Source: JANQHS01 sp965267505
GTDB taxonomy: Bacteria > Bacteroidota > Bacteroidia > Cytophagales > CCMP332
Reading direction: 5' to 3'
NCBI GenBank assembly: GCA_965267505.1
Contig: OZ254081.1
Coordinates: 2,046,001 to 2,110,000 of the forward strand
Length of the DNA stretch: 64,000 nucleotides
Shown: positions 35,204-43,931 of the stretch, in pieces
Position numbering within the stretch: the first letter of the stretch is position 1
Layout of the letters: each line of letters starts with the position of its first letter
The notes under the pieces: generated by a model
Told to the model about the DNA's origin: nothing
The model's input: the letters and a program-made list of their open reading frames with translations, nothing else
The model's database searches: none
Position numbers and translations under genes: made by a program

Positions 35204-36835
35204 TTATTCAGCATCCATAAACGGATAGCGATAATCCGTTGGTGGAACGAAAGTCTCCTTGATCGTTCTTGCTGATATCCATCTTAGTAAATTCATTGAG
35301 GAACCTGCTTTGTCATTGGTTCCGGAGGCTCTGGCACCTCCAAAGGGTTGTTGTCCCACTACGGCCCCGGTTGGCTTGTCGTTGATGTAGAAGTTGCCAG
35401 CACTGTTCTCTAGCCTTTTAGTTGCAAGGTCGATCGCGTAGCGGTCCTTTGCAAAGACAGCTCCGGTAAGAGCATAAGGTGAAGTCTCATCAACCAGCTT
35501 CAGAGTATCTTCGAAGTTCTTATCCTCATAAACATAAATAGTGACCACCGGCCCGAAGATCTCTTCACACATAGTTTTGAACTGAGGATCTTCAGCAACA
35601 ATAATTGTAGGTTCTATGAAATATCCTTTGGAATCGTCGCAATTTCCTCCAGTTAAGATCTCTGCATTTGGATCCTGCTTTGCATGATCAATGAAGCCTT
35701 TGATCTTATCAAAAGCCCTTTTATCAATCACCGCATTCATGAAATTCCTGAAATCCTCAGGGTCTCCCATTTTTATGGTTCCAATATCTTTTACCAGCAT
35801 TTCTTTGATTGCTGGCCAAAGGCTTTGGGGTACATACACCCTCGAAGCCGCAGAACATTTCTGCCCCTGGAATTCAAATCCACCTCTGATAATTGCGGTT
35901 GCAAGCTCATCAGCATTTGAGCTTGGATGAGCAACGATGAAGTCTTTTCCACCTGTTTCACCAACTACCCTTGGATAGGATCTATAGTTCTCTACATTCT
36001 TTCCAACTTCTTTCCAGATATGCTGGAAAGTCTTGGTGCTTCCGGTAAAATGTACACCTCCAAGATCCCTGTCATTTAATAGCATATCGCCTGTCATTGG
36101 ACCATCGGTATAGATCAGATTGATAACCCCAGCTGGAAGTCCCGCCTCCCTCATGATCTCCATAAATGCCCAGGCAGAATAGATCTGGGTTTCTGAAGGT
36201 TTCCAGATCACAGTGTTCCCCATCAAAGCAGGGGCTGCTGCCAAGTTGGCTCCGATACTGGTAAAGTTGAAAGGAGTGATCGCAAATACAAATCCTTCTA
36301 ATGGTCTGTATTCCATCTTATTCCAGATCCCTTCCAAAGAATCAGGTTGATCTGCATAGATCTCCTGCATGTAGTAGCAGTTGAATTTCAAAAAGTCGAT
36401 CAACTCACAAGCTGCGTCGATCTCTGCTTGAAAAATATTTTTTGACTGACCCAACATGGTGGTTCCATTTATCAGGTCTCGGTAAGGCCCAGCTATTAGG
36501 TCAGCTGCTTTTAAGAATATTCCGGCTCTTTCATGCCATTCTAATGCAGCCCAATCGGCTTTAGCATTTTGCGCCGCTACCAATGCTTGCTTTACATGTG
36601 ATTCATCCCCTTCATGATAATTCCCAAGAAGATGAGCATGGTCATGAGGTGGGTTTATTGGTATTAGCTTTCCAGTCCTTACTTCCTCACCACCAATGAA
36701 CATGGGAACATCCATTTGTGCAGATTTAAGCTCTTTCAGTTTAGCCTTGATACCTTCTCTCTCCTTAGAACCAGGAGCATATGATTTTACCAGTTCGTTT
36801 GTAGGATATGGGATATTGAAACCACCTTTTGCCAT
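35204..36835 (-). CDS. pruA: L-glutamate gamma-semialdehyde dehydrogenase (1-pyrroline-5-carboxylate dehydrogenase)
   Basis: 543 aa aldehyde dehydrogenase of the stand-alone eukaryotic-like P5CDH type; completes proline catabolism to glutamate. Signatures are FAITPFNFTSIGANL, NTVIWKPSE, VHFTGSTKTF, the catalytic Glu293 in VGETGGKDF and the nucleophile Cys327 in FQGQKCSAAS. The C-terminal GQQPFGGARASGTNDKAG segment is also diagnostic. No proline dehydrogenase is adjacent. A TAGCTTTG -7 box lies 16 bp upstream of the start. Confidence 0.96.
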   Translation of the reverse strand: MAKGGFNIPYPTNELVKSYAPGSKEREGIKAKLKELKSAQMDVPMFIGGEEVRTGKLIPINPPHDHAHLLGNYHEGDESHVKQALVAAQNAKADWAALEWHERAGIFLKAADLIAGPYRDLINGTTMLGQSKNIFQAEIDAACELIDFLKFNCYYMQEIYADQPDSLEGIWNKMEYRPLEGFVFAITPFNFTSIGANLAAAPALMGNTVIWKPSETQIYSAWAFMEIMREAGLPAGVINLIYTDGPMTGDMLLNDRDLGGVHFTGSTKTFQHIWKEVGKNVENYRSYPRVVGETGGKDFIVAHPSSNADELATAIIRGGFEFQGQKCSAASRVYVPQSLWPAIKEMLVKDIGTIKMGDPEDFRNFMNAVIDKRAFDKIKGFIDHAKQDPNAEILTGGNCDDSKGYFIEPTIIVAEDPQFKTMCEEIFGPVVTIYVYEDKNFEDTLKLVDETSPYALTGAVFAKDRYAIDLATKRLENSAGNFYINDKPTGAVVGQQPFGGARASGTNDKAGSSMNLLRWISARTIKETFVPPTDYRYPFMDAE

Positions 36836-36851
36836 AGTCTTAAACTTTGTG

Positions 36852-36859
36852 CAAAGCTA
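36852..36859 (-). promoter_or_regulatory. Candidate -7 box for pruA
   Basis: Reads TAGCTTTG on the minus strand, an exact TAnnTTTG match 16 bp upstream of the pruA ATG. The same octamer precedes panB. Confidence 0.55.
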
Positions 36860-36885
36860 AAAAGCAGGGCCTTATTCTTAGTCTC

Positions 36886-37584
36886 TTAGAGAATGTTTTT
36901 TAGCTCACTCAGATGTTGGATCTCATGCGTGGACCCATGCTCATTATGAGTATTTTCTGGATTGTAGAAAACCTGGTCTAATCCCGCATCAATTGCACCC
37001 TTTATATCTGTATGGGGATTATCCCCAATCATAATTGTATCCTCCTTTTCAGAAGAGGTCAACTCCAAAGATCTTTCAAAGAATTCTACCTGAGGTTTTG
37101 TGACCCCTAGTCCTTCTGAGGTAAGTGTTTTGAGGAAATAGTTTTTTATACCTGAGTTTTCCAATTTTAAATGGGTTGTTTCCTCAAATCCATTGCTTAA
37201 GACATGAAGTTCATAACCCTTGTCTTTCAGATAATCTAAAATCTCAATACTTCCGTCAATAAGGTGAGGCTTATAGGGACATCGATTTAGATAGAATTCC
37301 TCTAGTAAAAAAGGTTCAAGAAATTTATCAGCCTGAAAAAACTCGAGGACAGTTTTAAATCGAGTCTCTCGTAGCTCTTGTTTTGAAATCTTCTGCCGAT
37401 TGTATTTTTTCCAAAGGGCTGCATTTACCTTGAGATATTTTCTGGCAAAAGGGTCAAATTCAATTCCAGCGAGCTTATAGAGCTGGAAATGAGACCAAAC
37501 ATCTTCTAGTGTTTCCATCGAATTCCTTTCGAAATCCCAGATTGTGTGGTCAAGGTCAAAAAAGACCGTTTTATATGTTTTCAC
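36886..37584 (-). CDS. YjjG-like HAD-superfamily nucleotidase
   Basis: 232 aa. HAD phosphatase motifs are FFDLDHTIWDF (Asp10 and Asp12), LSNGFEE (motif II), the Lys in VTKPQVEFF (motif III) and IGDNPHTDIKGA (motif IV). The overall pattern matches the YjjG family of pyrimidine 5'-nucleotidases that clear non-canonical nucleotides. Its start overlaps the upstream ArsR-type regulator by 14 bp, so the two are cotranscribed. Confidence 0.9.
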   Translation of the reverse strand: MKTYKTVFFDLDHTIWDFERNSMETLEDVWSHFQLYKLAGIEFDPFARKYLKVNAALWKKYNRQKISKQELRETRFKTVLEFFQADKFLEPFLLEEFYLNRCPYKPHLIDGSIEILDYLKDKGYELHVLSNGFEETTHLKLENSGIKNYFLKTLTSEGLGVTKPQVEFFERSLELTSSEKEDTIMIGDNPHTDIKGAIDAGLDQVFYNPENTHNEHGSTHEIQHLSELKNIL

Positions 37585-37963
37585 CTTGAAGTTTTCTGAA
37601 GCTGATCTTATTGGAAGATAACTCTCGATTGGAATTAAGGGTTTCCAAATTTTGAAGGTCCTCTTTTAGTACACTGTCTTTTTCGATATAGGAAACCAAA
37701 ACCGAAATAATCTCTGACCATTCATCGTTGATGGAGTAAAAGGAATAGTTGTCAACCCGTCGGTTTTTTATTAGGCCAGCATTCCTCAAATAACTAACAT
37801 GTCTGGAGGTCTTAGCTTGTGAGTAATCAAGGATCAATTCAAGGTCCGTTATGGTAAGCAAGACACCTTTTGACATAACATTTAAAATGCGAAGTCGAGC
37901 TTCTTCAGAAAGGCATTTGAAAACCTGCGAACCTACCGATAGAGAAAAGTGTTTGATCCTCAT
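37571..37963 (-). CDS. ArsR-family winged-helix transcriptional regulator
   Basis: 130 aa from the ATG at 37963, where family similarity begins (FKCLSEEARLRILNVM). The wHTH continues with LTITDLELILDYSQAKTSRHVSYLRNAGLI and the wing NRRVDNYSFYSIND. No Cys metal-binding pair is seen in the recognition helix, so a classic As/Cd sensor is unlikely. Longer in-frame starts to 38080 would run across the divergent promoter. Overlaps the YjjG-like gene by 14 bp. Confidence 0.85.
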   Translation of the reverse strand: MRIKHFSLSVGSQVFKCLSEEARLRILNVMSKGVLLTITDLELILDYSQAKTSRHVSYLRNAGLIKNRRVDNYSFYSINDEWSEIISVLVSYIEKDSVLKEDLQNLETLNSNRELSSNKISFRKLQGENI

Positions 37964-37992
37964 AAATTGAAAGCGGGAGAGAGTTTTGTGCT

Positions 37993-38000
37993 TATTTTTG
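37993..38000 (+). promoter_or_regulatory. Candidate -7 box for the carboxypeptidase-like-domain gene
   Basis: TATTTTTG, an exact TAnnTTTG match between the divergent ArsR-type gene and the downstream secreted protein gene. It argues against the in-frame start at 37986, which would lie upstream of it. Confidence 0.5.
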
Positions 38001-38027
38001 TTTTCCCATTCCAAGATACAACCTTCT

Positions 38028-38657
38028 TTGACTCGGATTAAAATCATATTGCTTCTATTGTTGGGACTGTCAGTCAACAATGAATTACTTGCCTCGGAAG
38101 AGGAAGAAGGTAAGGATAAGGTGATTCAGTTCAGTGGTTTGGTGGTTACTGGAGACAGTTCCTATGGAGTCCCCGGGGTACATATTTATGTACCTTCGGT
38201 GGGAAGGGGAACAACGTCTAACGAGGTAGGATTTTTTACCATGCCAGCCCTTGTTGGTGACTCTATATTAATTTCCGCAGTTTCCTTCAAGAAGAGGTAT
38301 TATGTAGTGCCTGATATTAAAGGAGATCATATCACTGCATACATTGAATTGTTTCAGGATACGATCAAGCTGCCTGAACTGCAGGTTTATCCTTGGCCCA
38401 CAGAGGATCTTTTCAAAGAAGCATTCCTTGCAATGAGCCCTACCACCGGTGAGGAAATGTTGAAAAGGGGTCAACTAAACGAAAATCTCCTCCTAAGAAT
38501 GAGGTATACCATGCCTATGGATTACCGTATGACCTATTACCAATACATGGACGATTATTCTTATCGTCAGGCAAATGAGTACATGGGGCAAACCACCGGT
38601 TTTGTTGACCCTTTTGCGTGGAGGAGATTCATTAAAGGCTTAAAAAAGAAGAACTAG
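38028..38657 (+). CDS. Secreted protein with carboxypeptidase-regulatory-like domain
   Basis: 209 aa from a TTG at 38028, chosen because it gives a signal peptide (TRIKIILLLLLGLS, cleavage near ELLAS) and lies downstream of the -7 box. Residues about 35-115 follow the CarboxypepD_reg-like beta-sandwich plan: FSGLVVTGDSSYGVPGVHIYV, TSNEVGFFTMPA, DSILISAVSFKKR. The C-terminal half is rich in Tyr and Met and ends with WRRFIKGLKKK; no known function. Its last four bases (CTAG) are shared with the stop of the convergent helicase gene. Confidence 0.8.
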   Translation: MTRIKIILLLLLGLSVNNELLASEEEEGKDKVIQFSGLVVTGDSSYGVPGVHIYVPSVGRGTTSNEVGFFTMPALVGDSILISAVSFKKRYYVVPDIKGDHITAYIELFQDTIKLPELQVYPWPTEDLFKEAFLAMSPTTGEEMLKRGQLNENLLLRMRYTMPMDYRMTYYQYMDDYSYRQANEYMGQTTGFVDPFAWRRFIKGLKKKN

Positions 38658-41600
38658 GATTTTTTCCAATTCAGGAAGTGGAAAATGCTTTCTGTTTCTT
38701 TTTCAGGATCCAGCCAATAATTTCTACTATGTGAAAAAGTAATTGGCCAGTTTTTTCTTTCCATTTCGAAGGGTCCATAAGCAAAGAAACTTTTCGAAGA
38801 ACTGGCTCTGAAATAATCCTGGTCATCGGTCCTAACAGCTATTGCACCTTCTTCTGAATCTCCGACTATAAAATCTGCAAAGGGAATAGAATCATTCACT
38901 TTTGTACCTTCTTTCTTTACCCTTTTTATCAATCCATCCTTTAGGAATATGGTTTCCTCTTTTGCAGGATTGATTTCCCAGATCATTTTCTTCTTTGATT
39001 TTGAAATATCTCTGCAATAGCCTAGGTACTCAAAGAACAATTTCGGACCAAGATTTTGAAGGTGGTCTGTCGATATGAGATCAGGATTAAGACTCGAAAA
39101 AACAATAACCTTAGATCTTGCCCTGGTGATAGCAACATTTAGTCTTCTTTCTCCGTGCAAGGCATTAAGGCTCCCAAACTTTAATTGAAACTTTCCATCG
39201 GGTCCCGGAGCGTAGGCAGGAGAAAAAATTATCACCTCCCTTTCATCACCTTGAACATTTTCCAGGTTTTTAACAAATAATTCTGAAGGGATCGATAAAC
39301 CTTCTTCCTGAAATTTTATTTCCAATAGGTCCTGGATGAGCTGTTGTTGCTGAAAGTTAAAAGTGATTATCCCAATGCTGGATTCTTCTTCTTTTATCAG
39401 CTCAAAACACCTATTTACAACCTCCCGGGCCTCAATTTCATTTTTATTTGACTCCCAGACTCCATTTAGGATCTGGTGATATTCCATGGACCTTTCTTTG
39501 CTTTTGTAGGTCTGGAATTCTGGAACAGTGCTCAATTGACCCTTGTAAAAGTGCTTATTTGAAAATCCGATAAGTTCGATGGATTTACTTCGATAATGTT
39601 CAGTCAATGGGATCTCCATCAAATAATTAGCACTGAGATCTAAAAGTGACTCTGCTTCAAGATCTATACCTTCCTCTTCAGGATCTTCGTATCTGGCCTG
39701 ATAAAGGTCAAAAGGACTTAATTGATTTTTATCTCCAAAAACTCCCACTTGCTTTCCTCGGTAGAGTGCTGGGATTCCTTTTTCCGAAAAGCATTGAGAT
39801 GCCTCGTCAAAAAGGATCAGATCGAAAATTTGCTCAAGAGGAAACATTGCTGAAACCGATTCCGGAGATGCCATCCAGCAAGGGACTAAGGCAAACAGCT
39901 CATTATGAAATTCAGCAATAACCTTCCTTAAGGGCCAGATCTTCCTTTTTTTGTTCACTTGGTGTCCAAGCTCCCTGTAGGTGATCCGATTATTGAGTCG
40001 GTTGTATTCAAGGTCTTTAAAAGTCCTTTCCCTAGTTCTAAGAAGAACCAACTCTCTGGTCAGCTCATTCTTTTTTCTCAGAGACCTTTGCAGTTCCTCG
40101 ATTTTTTGCTCCATTAATTTTGAAGAAACCAGGGAAAGAATGGGGTATTTTTCTTCGAGATGTTCTATCCAATCGAGATACAAAGAATTTTTAAGGGTTT
40201 TCCAAGGATCATTTTGGACTGTTTCCTGAAGAAAGAGATCAAAAAGTGATTTGTGATTTTTACTCAAGGATTCAGATAATTTGTCAAACTGCACCAGATC
40301 AGGAAAATCAGATCTAAGGTCCTTTTCAAGCTCAGATGCCAGAGTATTATTGGCCAGAATGGAAAAAATCTGATTTAGATTCAGGTATTCCCCCCAGTTC
40401 TCAACTTTTTCTAGGGTTCTCTCAGAAAGTTCGACCAGTCCATTGATCTTCTGGACCAGCTCATCTCTACTCATTTTTTGAGGATCAAAAAAGTTAGCAA
40501 GAGATCGAAATGAATTGAATATTTCAACCGCCTTTATGGCATTTCCCTGATCCTCAAACCATTTAAGGTATTGATCCCTCAGTAATTCCTTTGGCAGTTG
40601 AGAAGTGTTTATTGATGCCTTTCGAAGTATGGATAGATTGTGTTCCAGATTCATCCTATTGGAGATCTTCCTTTCCAGATTGGAGAGTCCTGAAAGGTTG
40701 TCCTGAAGTTTATTGGTTTTCAACCAATCGGATAATTCCGGGTCCTTATTGAATCCAAAAGCAGAAAACAGTTTATAAAATGGGTTTTTCCTTCTTTTTA
40801 TTGCCTTTGATACCTGAAAGAAAGCCCGATCCAGATCAGTGCGAGAAATTGAAACCTCTGGCCCGGGGGCAATAAAAAAATCCAGGATTATCTGCTTTCT
40901 TGTTTCGAGCCAGGTCTTGTCCTGGGGTTTGCTTTGTTGTTCTATAAAAAGCTGGTGGATATGGTCTTGCTCAATTAATCGAATGAATTGGGTAATCTGT
41001 TTTTTATGGTCTACGAGTGCCTTGTGTTCGTCATAGCTGATCCCCATTAGAAGGAAATCTCGCACTTCTTCATTTACGGAAGATTGAAAAACGGGAATCT
41101 CTTCTAAAATTTTGTGAATAGCCTGCTGGTCTTTCGCACTGTAGTTGGCAAATGATTTCCGTTCTTTCCAGGAATATTTTCCATCTTGAAACCTCCTATG
41201 GTATTCTGAATAGGACTTAAAATTTTTTTGAACTCCGTCCAGCTCATTTAGTCTAAAAAAACTGAATAGTTCCCCAGTATCAAGATAGTTCAAATTGGGG
41301 TTTGAGCTCAGATATAACTCTTTGGGGCTTATTCCGCAATCCTCGGTATTGAAAAGAGCTTCTTTGTACTCATTCAATTCCTCTTCTATCTGGTCGATTG
41401 CCTTGCTTGCCTGAAGGAAATTTCTCTCTAAGAAAATAGTGTCTATTCCAGAATTCGATTGCTCATATTCGGGAATAGAATCTATTTGATCCGAAATCTT
41501 GGAGAAGATTTTTGCCCTGTCATTTTTAAAGTCACTTACCCGGGCAGCAAATTTTTCCAGACCAAGTTCTGACAGCCTTTGAAAAACCACATCAAGTGCT

Positions 41601-42661
41601 ACCCTTTTTTGGCTCACCAGCAATACCTTCTTACCCTTTGCGATGTTGTCACAAATCAGATTTGTGATCAGTTGGCTTTTTCCAGATCCCGGAGGCCCCT
41701 GAACAACTATTGAATGCCCTTTTTTTATTGCTTTCAAGGCATTTTCCTGTGAAGAGTCAATAGCAAGGGGATTTAAGACTTCTTCTTCCTTTACCCTGTT
41801 TAAAAATGCCCTTCGATAATGAGATCCGGTCTGCCAGGAATCCTGTTGTTCCGGAAGTCTCTTACTGGCAAATAGGTCTTCCAAATCCTGGAATTCTTCA
41901 CCCTCGATCAATTTTTCATAATCGGGAACCAGAAATGATCCGGATTGGGGAAAAATTCCCAGGACTCCGTAGTCCTTTGTATCGTATTCTCCCGGCTGGA
42001 AGCTCTTTTCAAAGTCTTTTTTCTTGATCGGATGAAACTGACCATGGTTTTGCTCAAACAACTTTGATCCAAAATGGATTTGAAAAGGAGAATTTTTTAG
42101 TTGTTGAAACAATCCGCTGATGAAAGAAGTAAGATCTCGGTCAAGGTCTTTCAAGTCTAGTTCAACCAAATCATCGGGCAGGGAAACCTTGTTATGAAAA
42201 GAATAGGCAAGCAAAAGGCTCTTGTTGAAATTGATTGCGGATTCTGATCTTGGTTTTAACTCCCATTGATTTCCCTCCAACTGAAGCTCGACCGGGAAAA
42301 ATATCAGAGGGGCTCTAATTGGAGAATCCTTTTTTGCTAGGCCCTCGACATAAGGCCAGCCGATGTAAAGATCCTTGGTGCCTCTTTCTTCGGTAATAAA
42401 ATCAGCTTGCCTTTTTATTTGTTTCAACCTGGAGGAAAGCTGGCTGACACTTCCATGATTGGGATCAAGATGGTCGCAGATCTTAATTGATTTGTTTGAG
42501 AGAATTGATTCTATCAATTTGCCTTCATATTCTCCGGAATAAGCAAGCAGCTCTTTCATGCTTATATCAAACCTTTTTGAGAGCTTTCCCAGAAATATTG
42601 ATCGATTTCTGGAACTTAGATTTGTAAGCCGATTTTGGAAGGATAGAAGTAAATCTTTCAT
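38654..42661 (-). CDS. Large SF1 (Upf1-like, DUF4011-type) helicase with decayed C-terminal nuclease-like domain
   Basis: 1335 aa. The N-terminal ~290 residues match the DUF4011-like front of giant SF1 helicases (SSRNRSIFLGKL ... DLYIGWPYVEG ... RAPLIFFPVEL). Helicase motifs are Walker A GPPGSGKS (322-329), motif II FDEASQ (near 950), motif III GDKNQLSPF, HYRS, QGDEREVIIFS and motif VI NVAITRAR (near 1180). A ~500-residue helical region separates motifs Ia and II. The last ~85 residues align by eye with the MTES_1575/Vsr-like nuclease fold (ADFIV ... AIAVRTDD ... NWPITFSHSRNYWLDPEKE), but the expected IECDG acidic core reads VRTDD. Possible roles are RNA/DNA remodelling or defence. It stands alone, with an inverted repeat at its promoter. 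Confidence 0.85.
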   Translation of the reverse strand: MKDLLLSFQNRLTNLSSRNRSIFLGKLSKRFDISMKELLAYSGEYEGKLIESILSNKSIKICDHLDPNHGSVSQLSSRLKQIKRQADFITEERGTKDLYIGWPYVEGLAKKDSPIRAPLIFFPVELQLEGNQWELKPRSESAINFNKSLLLAYSFHNKVSLPDDLVELDLKDLDRDLTSFISGLFQQLKNSPFQIHFGSKLFEQNHGQFHPIKKKDFEKSFQPGEYDTKDYGVLGIFPQSGSFLVPDYEKLIEGEEFQDLEDLFASKRLPEQQDSWQTGSHYRRAFLNRVKEEEVLNPLAIDSSQENALKAIKKGHSIVVQGPPGSGKSQLITNLICDNIAKGKKVLLVSQKRVALDVVFQRLSELGLEKFAARVSDFKNDRAKIFSKISDQIDSIPEYEQSNSGIDTIFLERNFLQASKAIDQIEEELNEYKEALFNTEDCGISPKELYLSSNPNLNYLDTGELFSFFRLNELDGVQKNFKSYSEYHRRFQDGKYSWKERKSFANYSAKDQQAIHKILEEIPVFQSSVNEEVRDFLLMGISYDEHKALVDHKKQITQFIRLIEQDHIHQLFIEQQSKPQDKTWLETRKQIILDFFIAPGPEVSISRTDLDRAFFQVSKAIKRRKNPFYKLFSAFGFNKDPELSDWLKTNKLQDNLSGLSNLERKISNRMNLEHNLSILRKASINTSQLPKELLRDQYLKWFEDQGNAIKAVEIFNSFRSLANFFDPQKMSRDELVQKINGLVELSERTLEKVENWGEYLNLNQIFSILANNTLASELEKDLRSDFPDLVQFDKLSESLSKNHKSLFDLFLQETVQNDPWKTLKNSLYLDWIEHLEEKYPILSLVSSKLMEQKIEELQRSLRKKNELTRELVLLRTRERTFKDLEYNRLNNRITYRELGHQVNKKRKIWPLRKVIAEFHNELFALVPCWMASPESVSAMFPLEQIFDLILFDEASQCFSEKGIPALYRGKQVGVFGDKNQLSPFDLYQARYEDPEEEGIDLEAESLLDLSANYLMEIPLTEHYRSKSIELIGFSNKHFYKGQLSTVPEFQTYKSKERSMEYHQILNGVWESNKNEIEAREVVNRCFELIKEEESSIGIITFNFQQQQLIQDLLEIKFQEEGLSIPSELFVKNLENVQGDEREVIIFSPAYAPGPDGKFQLKFGSLNALHGERRLNVAITRARSKVIVFSSLNPDLISTDHLQNLGPKLFFEYLGYCRDISKSKKKMIWEINPAKEETIFLKDGLIKRVKKEGTKVNDSIPFADFIVGDSEEGAIAVRTDDQDYFRASSSKSFFAYGPFEMERKNWPITFSHSRNYWLDPEKETESIFHFLNWKKS

Positions 42662-42682
42662 GTACTGCGAAAGGGAAGAGCA

Positions 42683-42722
42683 TGGTATCTTCCCGAATCA
42701 ATTTTCAAATAAAAAGATACCA
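42683..42722. promoter_or_regulatory. Inverted repeat upstream of the helicase gene
   Basis: TGGTATCTT (42683-42691) and AAGATACCA (42714-42722), perfect 9-bp arms with a 22-bp spacer. The spacer contains a minus-strand TTTATTTG (42706-42713), one mismatch from the TAnnTTTG -7 box, 45 bp before the helicase start. It may be an operator or a leader hairpin. Confidence 0.45.
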
Positions 42723-42859
42723 GGGTTGATTTACACTTCTACCATAAAGAAAATCAAACAGGCAATAGCTGCTTGTTTATTCCTTAAGCCCTAATAAAGA
42801 GCTCTTTCGCACGGACCAGGCCATAGAAGTTAATAAATCCATGCAGCTAAAATCGGGAT

Positions 42860-43165
42860 TCAGCTTTTACTTCTAAACAGTATCCCTATCCGAGAAAAGG
42901 ATTTTTTGACAAAACTGATAAAGAACTTACTCTGACCAAAAATGCTTCCAACCAATATTAGCATTGCAAAATATATTGGGAGAATAAACAAATAATAGAG
43001 GGTCCGCCACCATACCGAGACTTCAGAAAAGTCAAAACCAAGCAATTCGAACACAAGCCTCTTGATCAAAACAATGGTGGTCCCGGTAATAGCGAAAACA
43101 AGCAGGATCACAAATACTTGTGCATTGCTTTTTACATCCCATCGTTCTTTAAGCTTATCGATCAT
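42860..43165 (-). CDS. DUF6787 family membrane protein
   Basis: 101 aa. KLKERWDVKSNAQVFVILLVFAITG and the later FGQSKFFISFVKKSFSRIG match the short Bacteroidota DUF6787 proteins. Two or three membrane segments lie at about 17-36, 50-66 and 60-77. Function unknown. It begins 2 bp after the pseudouridine synthase stop and so belongs to that transcript. Confidence 0.82.
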   Translation of the reverse strand: MIDKLKERWDVKSNAQVFVILLVFAITGTTIVLIKRLVFELLGFDFSEVSVWWRTLYYLFILPIYFAMLILVGSIFGQSKFFISFVKKSFSRIGILFRSKS

Positions 43166-43167
43166 TT

Positions 43168-43857
43168 TTAAGCGTCAAATCCTTTAAAATCCTGCCAATA
43201 TCCATTGTTTGGAACCGGGCATTTTAGTTCCAATGTTTCTTTTTTAACAGGATGCTCAAAACTTAGTTTTCTGCAATGAAGGCAGATGCTTCCGTCGCGA
43301 TTTTGCTTACCGCTTCCGTATTTTTTATCTCCCCTTACTGGCATATTCAGAGATCCGAACTGGGCTCTGATCTGATGATGCCTTCCGGTTTTTAAGTCTA
43401 TTTCAAGCAAATTTCCTGAACCGATCTTTGCCAGGAGAGAATAATCCAATTCTGCTCTTTGGGCTCCTTTTTTCTCCTTTTTGAATACATGAACCCTGTT
43501 CTTATCCTCATTCCTTAAGATCCAACTGATCAGGGTCCCTGATTCTTTGCCCTCAAAGTTTTCAAGAATGGCCCAATAGGTTTTTTTGATCTTTCGTTCG
43601 CGGAAAACCTGGTTCATCCTTTCTAGGGCTTTGCTCGTCTTTGCCAGGATCACCATGCCGCTGGTGGGTCTGTCAAGACGGTGAACCAGTCCGCAATAAA
43701 CATTGCCTGGCTTATTGTATTTCTTTTTGATGTATTCCTTGGCCTGGTCAAGGAGGGTGTTGTCGCCGGTTTGATCACCTTGAGAAAGAAGCCCCCCGGG
43801 TTTATTGACTACCAGGAGGTGATTATCTTCATAGATCACGTGGAGACCTTTTCCCAT
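43168..43857 (-). CDS. RluA-family pseudouridine synthase
   Basis: 229 aa. Converts specific uridines in rRNA or tRNA to pseudouridine. Catalytic Asp62 sits in GLVHRLDRPTSGMVILAKT; KTGRHHQIRAQFG and the N-terminal VIYEDNHLLVVNKPGGLLSQ are further family blocks. No S4 domain is present, so it is closer to RluA/RluC-type short forms; the target cannot be told. A TACTTTTG -7 box ends only 4 bp before the start codon, suggesting a leaderless or nearly leaderless mRNA. Confidence 0.92.
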   Translation of the reverse strand: MGKGLHVIYEDNHLLVVNKPGGLLSQGDQTGDNTLLDQAKEYIKKKYNKPGNVYCGLVHRLDRPTSGMVILAKTSKALERMNQVFRERKIKKTYWAILENFEGKESGTLISWILRNEDKNRVHVFKKEKKGAQRAELDYSLLAKIGSGNLLEIDLKTGRHHQIRAQFGSLNMPVRGDKKYGSGKQNRDGSICLHCRKLSFEHPVKKETLELKCPVPNNGYWQDFKGFDA

Positions 43858-43861
43858 GGCG

Positions 43862-43869
43862 CAAAAGTA
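43862..43869 (-). promoter_or_regulatory. -7 box immediately upstream of the pseudouridine synthase start
   Basis: Reads TACTTTTG on the minus strand, an exact TAnnTTTG match whose final G lies 4 bp before the ATG at 43857. Initiation at the usual distance would fall at or beside the start codon. Confidence 0.55.
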
Positions 43870-43931
43870 TACATAAGAACCTCAAGAGAAGGCTCTTTTT
43901 CAATTACTATAAATGGAATTTTCTTAAGCTC

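Noticed and set aside
42795..42806. 12-bp palindrome AAAGAGCTCTTT near the DUF6787 gene end
   Set aside because: No loop, no T-tract and not placed at a promoter; likely chance in A+T-rich sequence.
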